From: Verrucomicrobiales bacterium
GTDB taxonomy: Bacteria; Verrucomicrobiota; Verrucomicrobiia; Limisphaerales; UBA9464
Reading direction: 5' to 3'
Length of the DNA: 38,122 bases
Assembly: GCA_027483345.1 (NCBI GenBank)
Contig: JAIXUV010000394.1
Coordinates: 1-38,122, forward strand
Positions 32,620-38,122 of this stretch are shown piece by piece; the first letter of the stretch is position 1; every line of letters begins with the position of its first letter. The notes under the pieces are model-generated. The model was not told the origin of the DNA and searched no databases. It saw nothing but the letters and a program-made list of their open reading frames with translations. The translations under genes and the position numbers were made by a program.

Positions 32620-33354
32620 TCAGAACCAGCCGGCCTCGCGCAGTGCGCGGGCGTAGGCGCGGCTGACCGGGACGCGGGCGCCGTTGACCAGGGTCAGGGT
32701 CGCCTTGCCGTCGCCGCGACGGGCCTCGGCGACCGCGCCGCGCGCCACCCACCAGGACCGGTGCACCTGCGCGCCCTCCAGCCCCTCCAGCTCCGCCACC
32801 GCGTCCGACAGGCGAAACAGGATCAGGTCCTGCCCCTTGCTCGTGTGCAGACGCAGGTAGTGGTCCTGCGCCTCGACGGCGTGGATATCCGCCCCTCGAA
32901 GGCGCGCGGGCAGGCGCTCCAGAAAGCGCGGCGGCGCGGCTCCCGCCGGCGCCGCGTGGGTCTCGGCCGGCGCCCTCTGGGTGAAGTAGTTGAGCGCCGT
33001 CATGACGCAGGTCACGACCAGCACAGGCCCGATGTAGAACCTGATGTGGTCCAGGTCGGCGTCACCCCTGAAGAACAGGCCCGTCATCCCCCAGACCGCG
33101 AGGGTCAGCGGTATGCTCAGACCTGTCGCGATGATCACGCCCTGCAGCGCCGGGCGCTCCTCCAGCCAGCCGCCGCGCGTGACCAGTTCCGACACGATCG
33201 CCCCGCCGAGACCGCCGGTCAGCATGACGGCGACCCAGTAGGCGAGCCGCAGGCCGAAGGGCGCCTCGCCGCTGCCGAAGGCGCCGACCACCGCCATGAA
33301 CACGCCTGCGCCCGCCGCGATCAGCAGGCCGCGGGCATGACGCCACCCGGTCAC
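32620..33354 (-). CDS. Membrane-anchored LytTR transcription regulator
   Basis: This 244-aa protein has four N-terminal membrane segments (about 9-120, with GLLIAAGAGVFMAVVGAFG and others). A C-terminal LytTR DNA-binding domain (about 145-240) follows, with ADIHAVEAQDHYLRLHTSKGQDLILFRLSDAVAEL, HRSWWVARGAV and NGARVPVSRAYARALREAG. It has no receiver domain, so it senses through the membrane part. It is a chromosomal gene, with its 3' end 22 bp from attR. The likely start is GTG 33354; the SD is weak. The gap to 33592 contains no convincing gene. Confidence 0.9.
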   Translation of the reverse strand: MTGWRHARGLLIAAGAGVFMAVVGAFGSGEAPFGLRLAYWVAVMLTGGLGGAIVSELVTRGGWLEERPALQGVIIATGLSIPLTLAVWGMTGLFFRGDADLDHIRFYIGPVLVVTCVMTALNYFTQRAPAETHAAPAGAAPPRFLERLPARLRGADIHAVEAQDHYLRLHTSKGQDLILFRLSDAVAELEGLEGAQVHRSWWVARGAVAEARRGDGKATLTLVNGARVPVSRAYARALREAGWF

Positions 33355-33591
33355 CCTGGCGATCCACGATGCGCGAACGGCTCCCGGCGTCGTTTCACGA
33401 ACGCTGCCGGCTTTCCGGCGTAACGGCGACTGCGTGTCCAGGTCGGGTCCCCTAGGCCTGACGTCATCGACAACCCGCCGGCACAGGCCGCCCCGATGAC
33501 CACGCTCCGGATGAAGCCCTCCGCCCCGCGTCTGTCAATCGGCAGTCTGCTGCCCGCCCCCCTGCATTTTTCGGCCCCCGGAGCCTGAGCC

Positions 33592-34122
33592 ATGACCGCC
33601 ACATCCTCCCGCAGCCTGCCGTCCGCCCGCCACGCCGGCTGGGCCCTCCTTGCCGCCGCCGTCGCCGCGGTGCTGGTCCTGTTCGGACCTCAGATGGTCG
33701 CCGTCGCGCAACAGGGCCGGCTCCACGGCCCCGACATCGCGCTGTTCGCCGCCCAGCCAATGGTCCTGCAGCTGCATATCCTCGCCGCCATGGGCACGGT
33801 GGCGCTGGGCGGCCTGATCTTCACGATGCGGAAGGGGCGGGCCTTTCACCGCGCGGCCGGCTGGATCTGGGTCGCCCTGATGGCGACGACGGCCATCTCC
33901 TCGCTGTTCATCGTCGGTCTCAACGGAGACCGGTGGTCCTTCATCCATCTGATCAGCGGGTGGGTCCTGATCGCCCTTCCGCTGGCGGTCATGGCGGCGC
34001 GCAAACACCGGGTGACGGTCCATCGCAAGGCGATGACGGGCATGTTCATCGGCGGGTCGCTGGCGGCGGGCGCCTTCACCTTCCTGCCGGGCAGGCTGAT
34101 GTGGCGACTGGTGTTCGGTTGA
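33592..34122 (+). CDS. DUF2306 membrane protein
   Basis: This 176-aa protein has five membrane segments with the DUF2306 pattern: LQLHILAAMGTVALGGLIFTMRKGRAFHRAAGWIWVALMATTAISSLFI, then FIHLISGWVLIALPLAVMAARKHRVTVHRKAMTGMFIGG and a final segment. The conserved histidines (LQLH, FHRAAGW, IHL, HRKAM) resemble haem or proton-coupling sites, but the role is unknown. GGAG lies before the ATG. It is divergent from the LytTR gene. Confidence 0.85.
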   Translation: MTATSSRSLPSARHAGWALLAAAVAAVLVLFGPQMVAVAQQGRLHGPDIALFAAQPMVLQLHILAAMGTVALGGLIFTMRKGRAFHRAAGWIWVALMATTAISSLFIVGLNGDRWSFIHLISGWVLIALPLAVMAARKHRVTVHRKAMTGMFIGGSLAAGAFTFLPGRLMWRLVFG

Positions 34123-34197
34123 CGCGGCCTTGCCTTCGGCCGGACCGGGGGGCTATCCCGGTCCGGCCTCGCGGATCGGCGGGCGTCAGGACAGGCG

Positions 34198-34893
34198 ATG
34201 ACCGCAGTCAAGCCCCGCGCCCGCTCCGGCGGCAGAGGCCGACCCTCCAAGGGGACGGGCCTGGACCTGAAACAGGCCATCCTGGATTCGGCCGAGGGCC
34301 TGTTCTCGCGCCACGGCTTCTATGGCGTCACCACGCGCCAGGTGGCGGCCGAGGCCGGCGTCGACACCGCCCTGATCCACTACTACTTCGGGGCCAAGCG
34401 CGAGCTGTTCGACGCGGTGCTGCTGCGGCGGGCCGAGATCCTGAACCAGGACCGCGCCCGGGCGATGAGCGCCTATGAGGCGGCCCATCCCGGGACGATG
34501 ACCGCCGAAGGGGTGATCGCCGCCTTCATCGATCCCCTGGTCGAGCGCGCCCTGACCGGCGGCGCCGGCTGGAAGAACTGGTTCGGCCTGGTCGCCCAGA
34601 TCAACACCACGCCGGCCTGGGGCGGCGAGGTCATGCACCGCTTCTTCGATCCCGTGGTCCGGCAACTCATCGAAACGCTCAAGCGCGCCCTGCCCGAGGC
34701 GGACCTGGCGGACCTGTACTGGAGCTACCAGTTCCTCACCGGGTCGATGACCCTCTCGGTCGCCGAGACCGGGCGAATCGACCAGCTCTCCGACGGCCTG
34801 TGCCAGTCCAGCGACCTGGAGGCCGTGCGCCAGCGGCTCTACACCTACTGCGCCGCCGGGTTCGAGGCGGTGATCCGCAAGGCGCGGGCCTGA
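34198..34893 (+). CDS. TetR-family regulator
   Basis: This 231-aa protein has an N-terminal HTH after a basic leader: AILDSAEGLFSRHGFYGVTTRQVAAEAGVDTALIHYYFGAKRELFDAVLLRR, the TetR signature at about 25-75. The C-terminal ligand domain (about 90-225) resembles the TetR_C group with WxxxF-type helices but has no assigned ligand. It starts 75 bp after the DUF2306 gene. The TonB-dependent receptor gene begins 173 bp downstream, and an 18-bp near-palindrome in the gap is a candidate operator, so it may regulate receptor expression. Confidence 0.93.
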   Translation: MTAVKPRARSGGRGRPSKGTGLDLKQAILDSAEGLFSRHGFYGVTTRQVAAEAGVDTALIHYYFGAKRELFDAVLLRRAEILNQDRARAMSAYEAAHPGTMTAEGVIAAFIDPLVERALTGGAGWKNWFGLVAQINTTPAWGGEVMHRFFDPVVRQLIETLKRALPEADLADLYWSYQFLTGSMTLSVAETGRIDQLSDGLCQSSDLEAVRQRLYTYCAAGFEAVIRKARA

Positions 34894-34920
34894 CGGGATC
34901 GTGGCGCCCATGTGGCGCCA

Positions 34921-34938
34921 TTTCATCACATGGTGAAA
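34921..34938. promoter_or_regulatory. Candidate TetR operator upstream of the receptor gene
   Basis: TTTCATCACATGGTGAAA is an 18-bp inverted repeat with 7 of 9 symmetric pairs. It lies in an AT-richer patch 129 bp before the TonB-receptor start. A repeated TGGCGCC flanks it at about 34905-34919. No clear -35/-10 pair could be fixed. Confidence 0.4.
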
Positions 34939-35066
34939 AATATCAGCGTCCCGGCGCCGGGCCCTTCCGCTCGCGCCCGGCTTGGATGATTGTTCGCGAC
35001 AATTCGCGTTCTGGTGAATTTGAAACGTTGACGATTCCGGAAAAGGGATCGCTTGGGAGGACGACA

Positions 35067-37319
35067 ATGAGGACGATGTTCAAGGCCGCTCTGCTGGCCG
35101 GCGCCGCCTGGAGTGCGTGCGCCACCTTCGCCGCCGCGCAGGATGTTCCCGCCGCCGGCAACGAAGTCGAGGCGATCGTGGTCACCGCCCGGCGCACCGA
35201 GGAAAACCTGCAGGACGTTCCCGGCGCCGTCTCGGCGTTCAGCGAGGCCTCGCTCGAGCGGCTCCAGGTCACGGACGTGACGGGGCTGCAGGGCGCGGTG
35301 CCGAACGTGAATATCTCGCAGGGCCGCGGCTCGTCGAACGCGACCAACATCTTCATCCGCGGCATCGGCCAGCCCGATGCGCTGCAGACCTTCGACCCCG
35401 CCATCGGCGTCTATGTCGACGACGTCTACTACAGCCGCATCCGCGGCACCCAGTTCGACCTGTTCGACCTCGAGCGCGTCGAGGTCCTGCGCGGTCCGCA
35501 AGGCACCCTCTACGGCAAGAACACCATCGGCGGCGCGCTGAAGGTGGTCACCCGCAAGCCGGGCGACACGTTCCGCGCCGGCCTGTCGGCCGCCTACGGC
35601 AGCTACAACCAGATGGAGGTCAAGGGCTCGGTCTCCGGTCCGGTCAGCGACACCCTCTCGCTCGGCGTCTCCGGCCTGGTGTCCAAGCGTGACGGCTATG
35701 TCGAGGACCCCGTCAACGGCCAGGAGTACAATGACAAGAACACCTGGGCCGTGCGCGGCGCGGCGACCTGGAAGCCGACCGACGACATCCGCGTGGACCT
35801 GTCGGCCGACTACAGCCGCGACGACGCGGGGATGACCGTCGGTCAGGCGACCAGCACCCTGACCACCATCCTCGGCGTGCCGCTCATTGCGGTGACCAAC
35901 CCGCCGCCCGCCTATGACTTCAAGACCCGCACGACCTCCGGCCTGCCCAACTCGACCGAGCTGACCCACTACGGCTTCGCCGGCACGGTGACCTGGAACC
36001 TCAGCGACGCCCTGTCGCTGAAGTCGATCACCGCCTACCGCAACCTCGAGACCGACGACTACATCGATATCGACGCGACCCAGCTTGAGCTGGGCGACGT
36101 CTTCGTCGGCGTGAACCAGAACCAGACGAGCCAGGAATTCCAGCTGACCTACGACGAGGGTCCCTGGACGGTTGTGGGCGGCGTCTACTGGCTGAACGAG
36201 CAGATCGACTCGCACCAGGAAGCCTATGCGGACGATTTCCTGGGCGCGGCCTTCGCCAACGCGACCTTCCTGCGCACCGTGGACGACGACCTGGAGACCA
36301 CCAGCAAGGCGGCCTACGTCAACGTCAGCTACGACCTGACCGAGACCGTCCAGGTCACCGGCGGCCTGCGCTACACCGACGAGGAAAAGACCTACTCGCG
36401 GTCCACCTCGACCTTCTCCTCGAACCCGGCGTTCACCGCCAATCCGGCCTTCGCCTTCAAAGGCCTGAACGAGACCTGGGAAGACGTCTCCCCCATGGTC
36501 GACGTGCGCTGGATGCCGGCCGAGAACGTCACCCTGTATCTGCGCGGCTCGAAAGGCTTCAAGTCGGGCGGCTTCAACGGCCGGGCCAACAACCCGGGCG
36601 AACAGGCGCCGTACGATCCTGAAACCGTCGAGAGCTTCGAGGGCGGCATCAAGACGACCTGGGACGGCGGCCGCTACCTGCTGAACCTGACCGTCTTCAC
36701 CAACGACTATACGGACTTCCAGGCCCGGGTGTCCGGCACGGTGACCGATCCCGGCACCGGCCTGCCGAGCCCCGAGCTGACGGTCATCAACGCCGGCAGC
36801 ATGAAGACCTCCGGCGCCGAGGTCGAGGCCGTGGCCCGTCCCGTCGCCGGCCTGCTGCTCGACGCCCAGATCGGCTTGCTCAACGCCGAGTATGACGACT
36901 TCGACGACGTCCGCTTCGCCGCCACCGGCGGCAGCCGGGCGTTCCAGAAGCCGGCCTTCGCGCCGAAGTGGACCGCCCGCTACGGCGGCCAGTACACCTT
37001 CGACCTCGGCGAGGCCGGTTCGCTGGTCCTCGGCGCCCAGGCCAGGTACCGCTCGGAAATGGCCCTGGCCATCGACAACACGGTGACCAACAGCGGCGTG
37101 CGCCTTCCCGGCATGTGGGATGACGGCGTTTGGCTGTGGGATGCCCGGGCGGTTTGGGAAAGCGGCGATCGCCGCTACACCGCCGGCCTCTACGGCCAGA
37201 ACATCGGCGACGAACTCTACAAGACCGACGCGCAGGAATTCTCCTCCGTCGGCGGTATCCGGACCGCCTACTACGGCGCGCCCAGGACCGTCACGCTGCG
37301 CCTGACGGCGAAGTACTAG
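35067..37319 (+). CDS. TonB-dependent outer-membrane receptor
   Basis: This 750-aa protein has a signal peptide (ending AAAQ), a TonB box region (EVEAIVVTARR), a plug domain (about 40-155: DVPGAVSAFSEASLERLQVTDVTGLQGAVPNVNIS, later RVEVLRGPQGTLYGKNTIGGALKVVTRKP) and a 22-strand barrel ending in RTVTLRLTAKY. The class imports siderophores, vitamin B12, sugars or other ligands; the substrate cannot be told. GGGAGG lies upstream of the ATG at 35067; an open frame beginning at 34800 is not credible because it overlaps the TetR gene. A terminator follows. Confidence 0.95.
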   Translation: MRTMFKAALLAGAAWSACATFAAAQDVPAAGNEVEAIVVTARRTEENLQDVPGAVSAFSEASLERLQVTDVTGLQGAVPNVNISQGRGSSNATNIFIRGIGQPDALQTFDPAIGVYVDDVYYSRIRGTQFDLFDLERVEVLRGPQGTLYGKNTIGGALKVVTRKPGDTFRAGLSAAYGSYNQMEVKGSVSGPVSDTLSLGVSGLVSKRDGYVEDPVNGQEYNDKNTWAVRGAATWKPTDDIRVDLSADYSRDDAGMTVGQATSTLTTILGVPLIAVTNPPPAYDFKTRTTSGLPNSTELTHYGFAGTVTWNLSDALSLKSITAYRNLETDDYIDIDATQLELGDVFVGVNQNQTSQEFQLTYDEGPWTVVGGVYWLNEQIDSHQEAYADDFLGAAFANATFLRTVDDDLETTSKAAYVNVSYDLTETVQVTGGLRYTDEEKTYSRSTSTFSSNPAFTANPAFAFKGLNETWEDVSPMVDVRWMPAENVTLYLRGSKGFKSGGFNGRANNPGEQAPYDPETVESFEGGIKTTWDGGRYLLNLTVFTNDYTDFQARVSGTVTDPGTGLPSPELTVINAGSMKTSGAEVEAVARPVAGLLLDAQIGLLNAEYDDFDDVRFAATGGSRAFQKPAFAPKWTARYGGQYTFDLGEAGSLVLGAQARYRSEMALAIDNTVTNSGVRLPGMWDDGVWLWDARAVWESGDRRYTAGLYGQNIGDELYKTDAQEFSSVGGIRTAYYGAPRTVTLRLTAKY

Positions 37320-37357
37320 AAGGCTGGGCCTTCGCGGCCCGTGCTTCCGCAATGATG

Positions 37358-37390
37358 AACCCCGTCGGGCGACCGGCGGGGTTCTTTTTT
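37358..37390 (+). terminator. Rho-independent terminator after the receptor gene
   Basis: AACCCCG (37358-37364) pairs with CGGGGTT (37377-37383), followed by C and six T residues (37385-37390). It is a textbook terminator, 38 bp after the receptor stop. Confidence 0.9.
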
Positions 37391-37496
37391 CCTATCGCCT
37401 CCATCGGGTTGCACCTGCCGCCCGACCGCGCCATAACCCGGCCCGGTCCGCGACCGCGGGCCTTCCCTAGCGCCATCCGCGAGACCCAATAGCGCG

Positions 37497-38122
37497 ATGA
37501 ATATCCACGAGCATCAGGCCAAGGCCGTCCTGGCCGAATTCGGCGTCCCCGTTCCGCGCGGCTTCGCCGCCTTCACCCCCGAAGAAGCCCAGAAGGCCGC
37601 CGAGACGCTCGGCACGCCGGTTTTCGTCGTGAAGAGCCAGATCCACGCCGGCGGGCGCGGCAAGGGCCGCTTCGAGGGCCTCGGCCCCGACGCCAAGGGC
37701 GGCGTCCGCGTCGTCAAGTCGGTCGCGGAAGTCCGCAGCAACGCCGAGGAGATGCTCGGCCGCGTGCTGGTGACCCACCAGACCGGGCCCAGGGGCAAGC
37801 AGGTCAACCGCCTCTACATCGAGGAAGGCGCTGCCATCGCCAAGGAATTCTACCTGTCCCTGCTGGTCGACCGGCAGACGAGCATGGTCTCGGTCGTCGC
37901 CTCGACCGAGGGCGGCATGGATATCGAGGAGGTCGCCCACGACACTCCGGAAAAGATCCACACCTTCTCGATCGACCCCGCCACCGGCGTGTGGCCGACC
38001 CACCAGCGCGCGCTGGCCAAGGCGCTCGGCCTGACCGGCGGCCTGGCCAAGGAAGCGGCCTCGCTGCTGACCCAGCTCTACACGGCGTTCCTGGCCAAGG
38101 ACATGGCGATGCTGGAGGTGAA
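37497..38122 (+). CDS. sucC: Succinyl-CoA synthetase beta subunit, 5' part
   Basis: The first 208 residues of the ATP-grasp beta subunit are visible, beginning [20 protein letters not shown], with [16 protein letters not shown] and [32 protein letters not shown]. The enzyme makes succinate and ATP (or GTP) from succinyl-CoA in the citric acid cycle. The gene runs off the window; full members have about 390-400 residues. It is a housekeeping gene, confirming that this side is chromosome. The SD before the ATG is weak. Confidence 0.97.
   Translation, partial: MNIHEHQAKAVLAEFGVPVPRGFAAFTPEEAQKAAETLGTPVFVVKSQIHAGGRGKGRFEGLGPDAKGGVRVVKSVAEVRSNAEEMLGRVLVTHQTGPRGKQVNRLYIEEGAAIAKEFYLSLLVDRQTSMVSVVASTEGGMDIEEVAHDTPEKIHTFSIDPATGVWPTHQRALAKALGLTGGLAKEAASLLTQLYTAFLAKDMAMLEV

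Noticed and set aside
32426-32752. N-terminal extension of the integrase frame
   Set aside because: It crosses attR and enters the chromosomal LytTR gene, and the conserved arm domain begins just after the GTG at 32425.
33351-33602. 83-codon minus-strand frame between LytTR and DUF2306 genes
   Set aside because: It has no SD or domain and covers the divergent promoter region.
34926-37352. 808-codon open frame on the minus strand
   Set aside because: It lies opposite the TonB-dependent receptor, which has a signal peptide, plug and barrel end. The antisense product has no recognisable domain.

Overview
The window comes from a GC-rich alphaproteobacterium, most likely of the Caulobacterales (Caulobacter, Phenylobacterium or Brevundimonas type). 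This is an inference from the look of the sucC and TonB-receptor proteins and the codon usage; no database search was possible. Its main content is one integrated genomic island of about 32.5 kb. The island sits in the 3' end of an intact tRNA-Arg(CCG) gene (40-116) and is bounded by a perfect 16-bp repeat (attL 103-118, attR 32583-32598). A P4-type tyrosine integrase lies just inside attR and reads inward. No conjugation machinery is visible. The element carries an AlpA-like excisionase gene, an HUH-type replication or nicking protein, a possible PD-(D/E)XK nuclease with an XRE regulator, and DUF2958-type accessory genes at its left end. It looks like a non-conjugative integrative element, possibly mobilizable or satellite-like.

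Left module (119-5260): a tight excisionase operon, then a highly structured non-coding stretch (1322-1399), the Rep gene with a 10-bp hairpin that covers its Shine-Dalgarno, an orphan nuclease facing a small XRE regulator, a lipoprotein, and a DUF2958 pair.

Copper/cobalt module (5373-17912): a CsoR repressor is divergent from a Cu(I) P1B-1 ATPase operon (ATPase, acyltransferase-3, a Cys/Met exported protein, a 50-aa exported peptide with three Cys-Cys pairs, then a terminator). Three CsoR-type GC-tract operators lie in the 130-bp gap, and each of the two overlapping promoters holds one operator in its 17-bp spacer. Downstream of csoR is a cnrYXH-type anti-sigma/sensor/ECF sigma set whose CnrX keeps all five known metal ligands. 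A leftward copper operon follows (MerR regulator, CusF-like, DUF2231, CopA multicopper oxidase, CopB, DUF411, NTF2-like). A MerR-type promoter also points right, toward a Cys-rich protein, a MerT-like membrane protein and YnfA.

Zn/Co/Cd module (17985-31155): a ZntR/CadR-like MerR regulator is divergent from a long leftward operon (CDF transporter, DUF3703, CzcI-like, CzcC, CzcB, CzcA, DUF190, P1B-4 ATPase, MAPEG). A second copy of the same MerR operator, with the same 19-bp spacer, lies 11 kb away in front of an ICMT-like gene and a second DUF411 gene. The two units therefore probably form one regulon.

Right flank (32599-38122) is ordinary chromosome: a membrane LytTR regulator, a DUF2306 protein, a TetR regulator beside a TonB-dependent receptor, a rho-independent terminator, and the 5' part of sucC. 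I saw no CRISPR array, rRNA, insertion sequence or toxin-antitoxin pair.
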